From JACCWM01 sp040393065 (GTDB lineage Bacteria; Myxococcota_A; Bradymonadia; Bradymonadales; Bradymonadaceae), in the NCBI GenBank assembly GCA_040393065.1, contig JBEBUW010000095.1, positions 1 to 17,115 of the forward strand: a DNA stretch of 17,115 bases, in the 5' to 3' direction. Made by a program: the position numbers and the translations under genes. The notes beneath the pieces are model-generated. The model saw only the letters and a program-made list of their open reading frames with translations. It was not told the origin of the DNA and made no database searches. Shown here piece after piece: positions 8,232 through 15,500 of the stretch (positions are counted from its first letter, which is position 1; each line of letters begins with the position of its first letter).

Positions 8232-10016
8232 ATGTTCAAGCTCCTGATAGAGGATGAAGAAGGTGGAACGCGAGTCGTTCCGGTAGTCCATGACGAAATT
8301 ACGATTGGTCGTGACGCCGGCAACACTATCCACCTGACCGATCGTAATGTTTCGCGTAAGCATGGTCGGCTGGTTCGTGAGAACGGACGTTTGTTCGTGG
8401 AAGCCGTTGCTGCACGTTATGGCCTGCGAAAAAATGGCAAGGTTCTGACGCAGCGCGAGGAATTTCGCGAAGGCGACGTTTTGCGGATCGGTGATTACCG
8501 GGTGACGCTGCAGGCCGAGGTGAAGGCGCCGCCACCTGGCTTGAAAGCTCCTCCGGGCGTGACGCGTTCCGGCGGATTCAGCGATGAGGTAACGCAGGTT
8601 ACCAGCATCAATTCCGCGGCGCGCGAGCACACGCAGATTATGCCTGCGATGCCGGCGAAACTGGTGGTGATTTCCAGTAACTTTGCCGGTCAGGAATTCC
8701 CGCTCAATCGTGATGAAGTTGTAATTGGTCGTGGCGATGATTGTCATGTGATCATCGATCATCGCTCGATTTCCACGAAGCACGCTAAAATCGTGCGGGA
8801 AAGCAATACCATCTATAAGATCGTCGATCTGAACAGCAAAAACGGTGTCAAAGTCAGTGGCGAAGAGTATCGGGCAACGCATCTCAAGCGCGGCGATATT
8901 GTCGAGCTCGGGCATGTGAAATTCCGATTTGTGGAGCCTGGCGAAAACTATGTTTTCACGGCGCAGGCCGCCGGCTTTGAGGATAGTTTTGATCAGCCGG
9001 TTTCAAGTGGTGGAAACAAAAAGACGCCGATGCTGATCGGTATTGCGGTATTGCTGGGCGTGTTGATTGTCGGCGGAGTTTTTGCGCTCAAAGGATCGGG
9101 AGATCCGACACCGTCTGGCGATGCCGTCGCTGTCGTGGCACCGAGTGTAGCCGGTTCGCCGGTGCAAGATCGTGCGCAGGAAGCGATTGAGAAGGCTGGT
9201 ACAGATCTGGCGGCCGGACAATTGCAGCGAGCCGTCGGTGCACTGGAATCGGTGCGGGACCACTTAGATCCGTCGCCGGCGCAGATTACGCAGATCAACG
9301 AAATGCTTTCGCAGGCGCGCAACGAGCAGCCGTTCCAGCGGGCCTATATGCAGGCCCGTGAGCTGGCCGATGGTAAGCAATACATTGAGGCGTTGGAGCG
9401 AATCGAGTCGATTCCATCGCATTCCTTGTTCCAGAAATTGCTGGAGCAGGAAGGATTGACGCAATCGGTGCTTGATGGCGCGGTGAGCACGGCGCAGGCG
9501 CAGTCACAGCAGGGCGATGCAGCCGGCGCTCGCGAGATTGTTGAGAACATCCTCGCGTTTGATTCCGAGAATGTGCCAGCTCGCCAGCTACTTGCGCAGC
9601 TTGATAAGGCGCCCGGCCGTGGACAGGCCGCAGTTGCTGTTGCGCAACCTGCGGTGGCGCAAGAACAGGCTTCGGCGCCGGCTGAAACCGTGGTTGCGGC
9701 AAAGGCTCCGGCGACGACCAAGACCAAAACTTCGACCCGGAAGAAAGCGCCGACCATCAGTGCTGAGGCGGCCAATGAATTGTTCCGCAGTGCGGGTAGA
9801 AAATTCATGGGCGGCGATCCGCGCGGTGCGATCACCGACTGTCAGCAGGGATTGAGCGGCGGACACATTGAATGCCACCGAATTCTGGGGCTGGCGTACA
9901 CGCAGATCAACGACAACCGCAGGGCTTGCAATCATTATCGTCAGTATTTGCGGACGAATCCAAAAGACAGCAACAATATTACGGTGCAGATGAGCAAACT
10001 GGACTGTGATTCCTAA
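8232..10016 (+). CDS. Membrane protein with two FHA domains and a TPR-like C-terminal region
   Basis: This is a 594-residue protein. FHA domain 1 covers about 1-96 (IGR at 25-27, SRKH at 41-44) and FHA domain 2 about 143-235 (IGR at 165-167, STKH at 181-184, LNSKNG at 200-205). A single membrane helix runs about 266-286, preceded by lysines, which by the positive-inside rule places the FHA domains in the cytoplasm and the rest outside. The C-terminal part is Ala/Gln-rich with TPR-like helices near 310-450 and, after a Lys/Thr/Ala linker, a second TPR-like module (about 505-590) with four Cys. FHA domains bind phosphothreonine, so the protein may link Ser/Thr-kinase signalling to an envelope function. 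In domain 1 the usual RNG is RYG, so phospho-binding may be lost there. No kinase gene is present in the window. Confidence 0.88.
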   Translation: MFKLLIEDEEGGTRVVPVVHDEITIGRDAGNTIHLTDRNVSRKHGRLVRENGRLFVEAVAARYGLRKNGKVLTQREEFREGDVLRIGDYRVTLQAEVKAPPPGLKAPPGVTRSGGFSDEVTQVTSINSAAREHTQIMPAMPAKLVVISSNFAGQEFPLNRDEVVIGRGDDCHVIIDHRSISTKHAKIVRESNTIYKIVDLNSKNGVKVSGEEYRATHLKRGDIVELGHVKFRFVEPGENYVFTAQAAGFEDSFDQPVSSGGNKKTPMLIGIAVLLGVLIVGGVFALKGSGDPTPSGDAVAVVAPSVAGSPVQDRAQEAIEKAGTDLAAGQLQRAVGALESVRDHLDPSPAQITQINEMLSQARNEQPFQRAYMQARELADGKQYIEALERIESIPSHSLFQKLLEQEGLTQSVLDGAVSTAQAQSQQGDAAGAREIVENILAFDSENVPARQLLAQLDKAPGRGQAAVAVAQPAVAQEQASAPAETVVAAKAPATTKTKTSTRKKAPTISAEAANELFRSAGRKFMGGDPRGAITDCQQGLSGGHIECHRILGLAYTQINDNRRACNHYRQYLRTNPKDSNNITVQMSKLDCDS

Positions 10017-10055
10017 GATATTCTGTAATGAAAAGAGAGTTTGAATGATCGTATA

Positions 10056-10092
10056 ATCGGGCGCCGCAGTTTGGGCGTCCGATTTGTTTTTT
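10056..10092 (+). terminator. Strong intrinsic terminator after the FHA gene
   Basis: ATCGGGCGCC (10056-10065) pairs with GGCGTCCGAT (10074-10083), ten pairs with one G-U, around an 8-base loop. The hairpin is followed by TTTGTTTTTT (10083-10092). It lies 40 bases after the FHA stop and separates it from hflX, so hflX should have its own promoter between about 10093 and 10160; I could not pick out a convincing -35/-10 pair there. Confidence 0.85.
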
Positions 10093-10170
10093 GTGGAAAA
10101 CGCTACTGGAATGTGGTCATCGGATTGTCGGTTTTTGTAGAGGGTACAAGAACTATTTTACGGAGAAACG

Positions 10171-11856
10171 ATCATCGGAAAGAACATTTATGGCGAAATT
10201 GCCGGGCTGAAACCAAGTCAGCGCAAGAGTCTGGAGCGGCTTTTTAAGCGGCGGCTGAGTTCGTACGAAGCGATCAATCAGGAGTTTGCAACACAGCTCA
10301 CGTTTATTTCTCAGGAAATCAATCGTGTTGTGGCGGTTCTGGTCGATCGCGGCGGTCAGGTTACCGAGGTGATGGTCGGCGATAACGATCGGGTTTATTT
10401 GCCGGATATTGGTCGTGAACGTGCGGGGACGAGTCGTTTTCGTGGGATTCGACTGATTCGAACCAGTCTTTCGGGGACAAGCAGCAAGCATCAGGTGGAG
10501 TTGACGAGCGACGATCTGACGGACTTGTCGCGTCTGAAGCTTGACCTGGTGATGAGCATCGCGGTGACGGCGGCCGGGTATCCGGGCACGGTCGCGTGGG
10601 CGAATCTGATTCCGGATAATCCGGAACACAGGCTGTGGCAGATTTCGCAGGCGGTGAATCCGGCGTCGGTGCAGTTGAACTTTGCGCATTTTATTGCGGA
10701 GCTGGAAGGCGAGTTTCAGCGCAAGACGGCGCGCGCACAGGATACGGGCGAGAATGCTGCGATGTTGGTGCTGGCTTCTACGCCGGGCGCGCGCAGTGTG
10801 GCGGTGGAACTGGAGGAAATGCGCGAGTTGTGTCGGACGGCGGGGGTTTCGATCGTCGATACGGTTGTGCAAAACCGGCCGGAATTGCATCCGCGCTATG
10901 CGATTGGCAAGGGTAAGCTTGAGGAGTTGACGTTGCGCGCGCTGCAGTTGGATGCGGAGCTGATTATTTTTGCGCAAGATCTGACACCGGGTCAGTTGCG
11001 CGGCATCACGGAGATGACCGAGCTGAAGGTGCTGGATCGGACGCAGTTGATCCTGGATATTTTTGCGCAGCGGGCGAGCTCGAGTGATGGAAAGATGCAG
11101 GTTGAGCTGGCGCAGCTCAAGTATAATTTGCCCAGATTGCACAGCAAAAACACGGGGATGAGTCGTCTGACGGGTGGCATCGGCGGACGTGGTCCGGGTG
11201 AAACGAAGTTGGAGATCAATCGGCGGCGCGCGCGGGATCGGATTCGGATGCTGGAAGTGCAGATTGAGAATCTGGGCAAGCAGCGCGGTGTGCGACGCGC
11301 GCGCAGGATTCAGAACAATCTGCCGCTGGTGGGCATTGTTGGTTATACGAACGCGGGAAAATCAACGTTGCTCAATACGCTGACGCGCTCGGATGTGCTG
11401 AGTGAAGATCGCCTGTTTGCGACCTTGCAGCCGACGTCCAGGCGGTTGCGGTTTCCGGATGAACGCGAGGTGATTTTCACGGATACGGTTGGTTTTATCC
11501 ATGATTTGCCGGCCGATCTGGTGACGGCGTTCAAGGCGACGCTGGAGGAGCTGGATGAGGCCGATTTGCTGCTGCATGTGGTCGATGTTTCCGATGAAGA
11601 TTTTGAGGCCAAAATCGAGGCGGTGAATCGGATTCTGGGTGAAATCGGGCTGCGTGATAAAGAGCAGTTGCTGGTTTTCAATAAGATGGATCAGTTGCCG
11701 GAAGGTGAGGCGGAGGCGATCGCGAGCAGTTATGGAGGCACGGCGATCCGTGCGCTGGAGGCGGCGACTACGGTGAGTCTGGTGGAGCGGCTTGAGCAGC
11801 GGTTGTTTCGGCGGGCGCGTGCACGCGATGCCGCGGCGGCGGAGCTCTGGTCGTGA
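10171..11856 (+). CDS. hflX: GTPase HflX, long form (probable non-AUG start)
   Basis: HflX is a ribosome-associated GTPase that splits stalled or stressed ribosomes. Here the GTPase motifs are clear: P-loop GYTNAGKST (391-399), G3 DTVGF (438-442), G4 NKMD (504-507), and the HflX hallmark GGRGPGETKLE (about 337-347). With an AUC start at 10171 the protein is 561 residues, the long form seen in many non-enteric bacteria (E. coli has about 426). The first in-frame AUG/GUG/UUG is GTG at 10330, but conserved family sequence (IYGEIAGLKPSQRKSLERLFKRR) is encoded before it, so translation must begin upstream. A ribosome site (GGAG, 10162-10165) lies 5 bases before ATC 10171 and 8 before ATC 10174; ATT 10186 is another option. 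It overlaps the next gene by GTGA. Confidence 0.93.
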   Translation: MIGKNIYGEIAGLKPSQRKSLERLFKRRLSSYEAINQEFATQLTFISQEINRVVAVLVDRGGQVTEVMVGDNDRVYLPDIGRERAGTSRFRGIRLIRTSLSGTSSKHQVELTSDDLTDLSRLKLDLVMSIAVTAAGYPGTVAWANLIPDNPEHRLWQISQAVNPASVQLNFAHFIAELEGEFQRKTARAQDTGENAAMLVLASTPGARSVAVELEEMRELCRTAGVSIVDTVVQNRPELHPRYAIGKGKLEELTLRALQLDAELIIFAQDLTPGQLRGITEMTELKVLDRTQLILDIFAQRASSSDGKMQVELAQLKYNLPRLHSKNTGMSRLTGGIGGRGPGETKLEINRRRARDRIRMLEVQIENLGKQRGVRRARRIQNNLPLVGIVGYTNAGKSTLLNTLTRSDVLSEDRLFATLQPTSRRLRFPDEREVIFTDTVGFIHDLPADLVTAFKATLEELDEADLLLHVVDVSDEDFEAKIEAVNRILGEIGLRDKEQLLVFNKMDQLPEGEAEAIASSYGGTAIRALEAATTVSLVERLEQRLFRRARARDAAAAELWS

Positions 11857-12983
11857 CGACGCCGCAATCAGAAGAAGATCACTCGCCGCTGTGGGCCAGC
11901 CCGTGGTTGGTGTGGAGTGCGTTCGGGATTCTGGTTGCGTGGGGGCTGTTTCAGCGGGCCTTTCTGGGATTGGTGCCGGGGGATCTGTCGGCTTATTTGA
12001 GTGCGGCGGATGTGTTTCTGGCGGGGGCCGATCCGTATTCGGAAGTGCTGCGGGAGAGCGAGCGATATGGCGGCTTTCCGTATATTTATTTGCCGGGGAC
12101 GCTTTTTTTGACGGCTCCGCTCGGTTTTTTGCCGAGCGCGGTAGTGGCGTGTCTGGAGTGGCTGGCTCGTTTTGCGGTGCTGCTGGGAATATTGAAGGTG
12201 ATGCAGCGCAAAATTGTGCCGGAGATGTCGATGGCGATGCTGGCGCTGATTGCGTTGTTGCAGCAGCCGCTGTGGATCGATCATTGGGCGGGCAATATTG
12301 CGATTTATTTGATGGGGGCCTGGGCGGTTTGCTTGGAGTTGTCGGATCGCAGGGAATCCTGGGGGACGCTGCTCGGAGCGTTTTTGTGCGGGGTTGTGAT
12401 TGCGTTTAAGCCGTACTGGTTGATTCCGGCGGGCTGGGTGCTGTTTTCGCGCGGAAAGTATCGCAGTTCTGCGGCGCTGGTGGCGGGCACGGCCGGGGTG
12501 TTGTCGTTGTCGTTTGCGCTTCCGGAGTTTCTGGCGAGCTATTGGGTTTTGAATGGGGAAATGCGGGCGTTTTATCAGTCGGTGAACTGGCTGGATGTGG
12601 CGCCGGTTTTGTATGCGGTGTTGTTTGTGGCGGGCGTGGGCGGCGCGCTGTGGTTTGCGCGGAAGTTTCCGTCCAGGTGGGTGTATATGCTGGGTTGTGT
12701 TTCGATGCCGATCTGGCCGCGGCTGTCGAGCTATTCGTATGTGCTGACGCTGCCGTGGACGTTGTATCTGGTGCGGCGGTGGGGATTGGGGCGTGGGCTT
12801 GCGTTTTCGGCGGTGACGATCGGGCCGCTGCCGTGGATTTTGCGCGATTCGACGCTTTTGCCAGAGGCGCAGGTGGAGGGCTGGGCGTTTCTGGTGTGGA
12901 CGATGGTGAGCGTGGCAGTGTGCGGATATTTGTTGATCGACGAATCGCGCCGGGCTGTGGAGCCGGCGCGCGTGCGTGCGTAG
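11853..12983 (+). CDS. Membrane glycosyltransferase, GT87/DUF2029-like
   Basis: This 376-residue integral membrane protein has about 9 hydrophobic helices. The first periplasmic-loop pattern GDLSAYLSAADVFLAGADPYSE, followed by YGGFPYIYLPGTLFLTAPLGF, matches the GT87 (DUF2029) family of polyprenyl-phosphate-sugar-dependent glycosyltransferases, whose members include mannosyl- and arabinofuranosyltransferases. Asp44 in that loop is a good candidate for the catalytic acid. The start is GTG at 11853, overlapping the hflX stop (GTGA), so translation is probably coupled to hflX. The acceptor and donor sugars are unknown. A generic polytopic membrane protein is the fallback if the GT87 resemblance is superficial. 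Its 3' end lies 13 bases from the end of the convergent gene. Confidence 0.72.
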   Translation: MTTPQSEEDHSPLWASPWLVWSAFGILVAWGLFQRAFLGLVPGDLSAYLSAADVFLAGADPYSEVLRESERYGGFPYIYLPGTLFLTAPLGFLPSAVVACLEWLARFAVLLGILKVMQRKIVPEMSMAMLALIALLQQPLWIDHWAGNIAIYLMGAWAVCLELSDRRESWGTLLGAFLCGVVIAFKPYWLIPAGWVLFSRGKYRSSAALVAGTAGVLSLSFALPEFLASYWVLNGEMRAFYQSVNWLDVAPVLYAVLFVAGVGGALWFARKFPSRWVYMLGCVSMPIWPRLSSYSYVLTLPWTLYLVRRWGLGRGLAFSAVTIGPLPWILRDSTLLPEAQVEGWAFLVWTMVSVAVCGYLLIDESRRAVEPARVRA

Positions 12984-12996
12984 TTCGCCGGGAGCG

Positions 12997-14304
12997 TTAT
13001 TTCTTGGTTTCGGGTTTGAGGTAGGCTTTGCCGTCCTTGATGACGACCTGGAAATCCACGTCGCGGGCGCCGCGGGTTTTGCGCAGGTGCTCGCGTTGTT
13101 CGTTCATGGAGCGTTGGACGGCTTCAAAACTCAAGTTGGCGGTGGATTCGTTGCAGCGTTTTTTGGCTTCGACGAGTTTGTTGTAGACCTCGCGGGCGTG
13201 GTCATTGCTGGCGCCGGCGCTCGGTTGCGCGGTGTCGGTGCGACGCTGGATGACGCGGTGTGCGCCGGTGGAGCGCACCGGCTCGGCGGGCGGCGTGGGA
13301 TTGCTGGCGGCAGGGTGGGCGCCGGAGCGTTGGACGACGCGTGGTTGCGCGGGGCGTGAGGCAGGCGCGGCCTGTTGTTCTTCCAGGCGTTGTTTCATCT
13401 GGCGCAGCTTGCGGAGTTTTTCGTAATCGGCGCCGCCAGTGGGCATGCCGGGGACTTCGTTGCCGACTTTGCGGGTTTCGCCCTGTTGTTCGCGGTTGAA
13501 CGTGGGCTGTTGGGGTGCTGCCTGGGGGGGCTGAACGCGTCCGGTGCGCTCTTCGAGGCGGCGGCGCATGGCGTTGAGTTTCATCTGGCGATCGTTTTCG
13601 GCCGAGGCTTCGTTGGAAGTGCTGGCGGTCGGCTGCGGGTCCTGGATGGCGTTCATACGGCGCAGTTCATCGAGCGCGTTGGGAGCCACGGCGGTGGGCG
13701 CCTGGTGCTGGCGGTCGAAGGATTGCCGGACGGTTTGTTCCTGATTCTGGCGATCAAAGGCCGAGGGCAAAAGCTCGGTGGGGCCGGTGGTGCGGTCGAA
13801 AACCGTGTCTTCGGGCAGGGCAAAGGCATTGCCGGAGGTGGCCGAATCGCTGAACTGGCGCTCCAGGCTGGCGAAGAAATCGTCGGCGTCGAGGTCGAGC
13901 TCCAGATCGAGCTCGTAGGCATCGGGGCGGTCTTCGTCGTCTGCCGCAGCCGCGGCGCGGGCGGCGCGTTGTTCCTGGTTGCGGCGTGCTTTTTGGACGT
14001 CGCGCTTGAAGGTGCCTTCTTCGATCTGGCGTTGGACGCGGTTCCAGTACGTGCCGTAGGAGGCCATTTTCTGGGAGCAGGCGCTCAGTCGGAATTTCTG
14101 CGCGGTGTTGCGGATGAAGGAGTTTTCGAGTGTGCGGAGCAGGCGCACCACTTCTTTGCGTAAGAACTCGGGAGCGGTGCGATCGATGCCGGAGAAATAA
14201 CGCTCGTAACTGACGCGTAAGCGTTCAATCTTGGATTCCAGCTCGTTGAGCGCGGCGTCGATCTCGGCGTTCGATGCATTTTCAAGTCGTGATTTTCGTG
14301 ACAT
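12997..14304 (-). CDS. MXAN_5187 C-terminal-domain-like protein with disordered linker
   Basis: This is a 435-residue cytoplasmic protein. The first ~110 residues form a coiled-coil region with the pattern of the family named after Myxococcus MXAN_5187 C-terminal domain: LESKIERLRVSYERYFSGID, then FLRKEVVRLLRTLE, IRNTAQKFR, WNRVQRQIEEGTFKRDV. An acidic stretch follows (YELDLELDLDADDFFASLE, about 130-148). After that comes a long Gln/Pro/Ala/Asn-rich, probably disordered linker with short helical charged segments (about 150-355). The last ~65 residues (VYNKLVEAKKRCNESTANLS to VDFQVVIKDGKAYLKPE) form a second conserved-looking block. The ATG at 14304 has AAGGG 8 bases upstream. The family's biochemical role is unknown to me; it occurs mainly in myxobacteria and relatives. 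It diverges from the ABC importer operon. Confidence 0.78.
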   Translation of the reverse strand: MSRKSRLENASNAEIDAALNELESKIERLRVSYERYFSGIDRTAPEFLRKEVVRLLRTLENSFIRNTAQKFRLSACSQKMASYGTYWNRVQRQIEEGTFKRDVQKARRNQEQRAARAAAAADDEDRPDAYELDLELDLDADDFFASLERQFSDSATSGNAFALPEDTVFDRTTGPTELLPSAFDRQNQEQTVRQSFDRQHQAPTAVAPNALDELRRMNAIQDPQPTASTSNEASAENDRQMKLNAMRRRLEERTGRVQPPQAAPQQPTFNREQQGETRKVGNEVPGMPTGGADYEKLRKLRQMKQRLEEQQAAPASRPAQPRVVQRSGAHPAASNPTPPAEPVRSTGAHRVIQRRTDTAQPSAGASNDHAREVYNKLVEAKKRCNESTANLSFEAVQRSMNEQREHLRKTRGARDVDFQVVIKDGKAYLKPETKK

Positions 14305-14390
14305 GGAGGATACCCTTCGTCCGGCCGGCGATTTTTGGTATGGGTTGTGCGGAGTTTATGGTCTGGACAACAACGCAGCGTTATTGTGCG

Positions 14391-14410
14391 ACATTATTAT
14401 CTAATACTGT
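14391..14410. promoter_or_regulatory. 20-bp near-palindrome, possible operator of the ABC importer operon
   Basis: The sequence reads ACATTATTA-TC-TAATACTGT, with 9-base arms matching at 8 of 9 positions. It ends 34 bases before the ATG at 14445 and probably overlaps the promoter. The importer operon is of a type usually controlled by a metal- or cofactor-responsive repressor. It does not closely match the Fur consensus. No good -35/-10 pair is obvious around it. Confidence 0.4.
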
Positions 14411-14444
14411 GAAATTCAAAAGTACCATTGTCGGTGGAAGTCGT

Positions 14445-15464
14445 ATGCATCGTAGAGTTTCCGGGTGGCACGGGCTGGTTTGCGTGCTCGGGCTGGTTTT
14501 GCTCGGTCTGGTTCTGGCGGGCGGGAGCGCGGGATGTCGTTCTTCGGAGCGTTCGGAAAGCCCTGGCGCTGTCAAAAGTCAGTCCGATGCCAGCCAGAGC
14601 AATGCCCTGTCTGTAGTAGCAGAGACCGAGGTAATTGAGAAACCGGGGCAGGGTTCTGCGCAGATTGTGGCGAGCCAGATGTTGCCAGAAGATCCGAAGC
14701 GGATTGTGTCGATGGCGCCGAACGTGACGGAGATGCTTTTTGCGCTCGGGCTGGGTGAAAAACTGGTGGGCGTGACGCGGTATTGCGATTATCCGGCGGA
14801 GGCGCTGGCGCTGCCCAAAATTGGCGGCATGCTCGATCCGGATTTTGAGGCGATTGTGGCGGCGCGGCCGGATCTGGTGGTGGGTGTATTGGGCGGCGCC
14901 GATAGCCGGATCGGCAAGCAGCTTGATGTTGCGAAAATCCCGTATTTCTTTGTGCAGATGGATACGATCGAGCAGACGTTTGCAGGGCTCGTGCATATCG
15001 GTCGGGTGGCAGGTGATGCCGGGGCTGGCCAGCAGGCGGCGGATACGCTGCGGCAGAAGCTGGCGGAGATTTCCGGGAAGGTTGCGGGTGTTGGCGCGTC
15101 AGGCGAAGCGCCAAAGACAGTGCTGATGGTCTACGATCATGAGCCGGTGGTTGCGGCCGGGCCGGGCACGTTCAGCCATGAACTGATCGAGATGGCCGGG
15201 TTTCAGAATGCGACGGCCGGCATTGAGAATCCGTATCCGGTGCTGGATATCGAAAAGGTGCTGGCCTTGAATCCGGATATTTTGATCGATGCGACGATTT
15301 CGGAGGGCGGCGCGCGGGCGGTGGATTTCTGGAAGCAATATCCGGCGCTCAAGGCGGTGCAACAGGGGGCGGTGAGACCGTTTGCCGATCCGGTGCTGTT
15401 GCGTCCGGGGCCGCGTCTGTGGCAGGGACTTGAAAGGATTGTGCAGGCTGGCGCCGCGCAGTGA
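14445..15464 (+). CDS. ABC importer substrate-binding lipoprotein, BtuF/FecB-like
   Basis: I chose the ATG at 14445 (MHRRVSGW), preceded by GGTGGAAG, over the in-frame ATG at 14274. That earlier start would put the protein's first residues inside the divergent gene and spoil the signal peptide. The product is 339 residues with a lipoprotein signal ending GSAGC (Cys31). A Ser/Glu-rich linker follows, then a helical-backbone metal-receptor fold: RIVSMAPNVTEMLFALG, VGVTRYCDYPAEA, and FEAIVAARPDLVVG, with Glu135 matching the BtuF glutamate that docks on the permease. A second lobe follows after about 200 (VLMVYDHEPVVAAGPGTFSHELIEMAGFQN). Family members bind cobalamin, haem or ferric chelates at the outer face of the inner membrane. 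The substrate here cannot be fixed; the YCDYP pattern is common in cobalamin-type binders. The permease and ATPase follow directly. Confidence 0.88.
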   Translation: MHRRVSGWHGLVCVLGLVLLGLVLAGGSAGCRSSERSESPGAVKSQSDASQSNALSVVAETEVIEKPGQGSAQIVASQMLPEDPKRIVSMAPNVTEMLFALGLGEKLVGVTRYCDYPAEALALPKIGGMLDPDFEAIVAARPDLVVGVLGGADSRIGKQLDVAKIPYFFVQMDTIEQTFAGLVHIGRVAGDAGAGQQAADTLRQKLAEISGKVAGVGASGEAPKTVLMVYDHEPVVAAGPGTFSHELIEMAGFQNATAGIENPYPVLDIEKVLALNPDILIDATISEGGARAVDFWKQYPALKAVQQGAVRPFADPVLLRPGPRLWQGLERIVQAGAAQ

Positions 15465-15500
15465 AGACTTCTTAGAAAACCTATCGGTTGTTAGATTATT

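Noticed and set aside
10014..10024. TAAGATATTCT shared with the TTAAG box at 1612-1622
   Set aside because: One 11-base match is expected many times by chance in 17 kb, and the TTAAG periodicity is absent here.
10052..10057. Perfect TATAAT near the FHA terminator
   Set aside because: It overlaps the terminator stem and has no -35 at 16-18 bp upstream.
10041..10247. 68-codon frame before and into hflX
   Set aside because: It runs through the terminator hairpin and then through hflX in another frame; Arg-rich with no family pattern.
13375..14163. Gly-rich 262-residue plus-strand frame
   Set aside because: It is the shadow of the MXAN_5187-like gene; low-complexity composition and no ribosome site support.
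14274..14444. Longer start of the substrate-binding protein
   Set aside because: It would overlap the divergent gene and place non-signal sequence before the lipoprotein signal peptide.
14305..14444. Possible cobalamin riboswitch before the importer operon
   Set aside because: The gap is too short for the full structure and no conserved B12-box pattern is visible.
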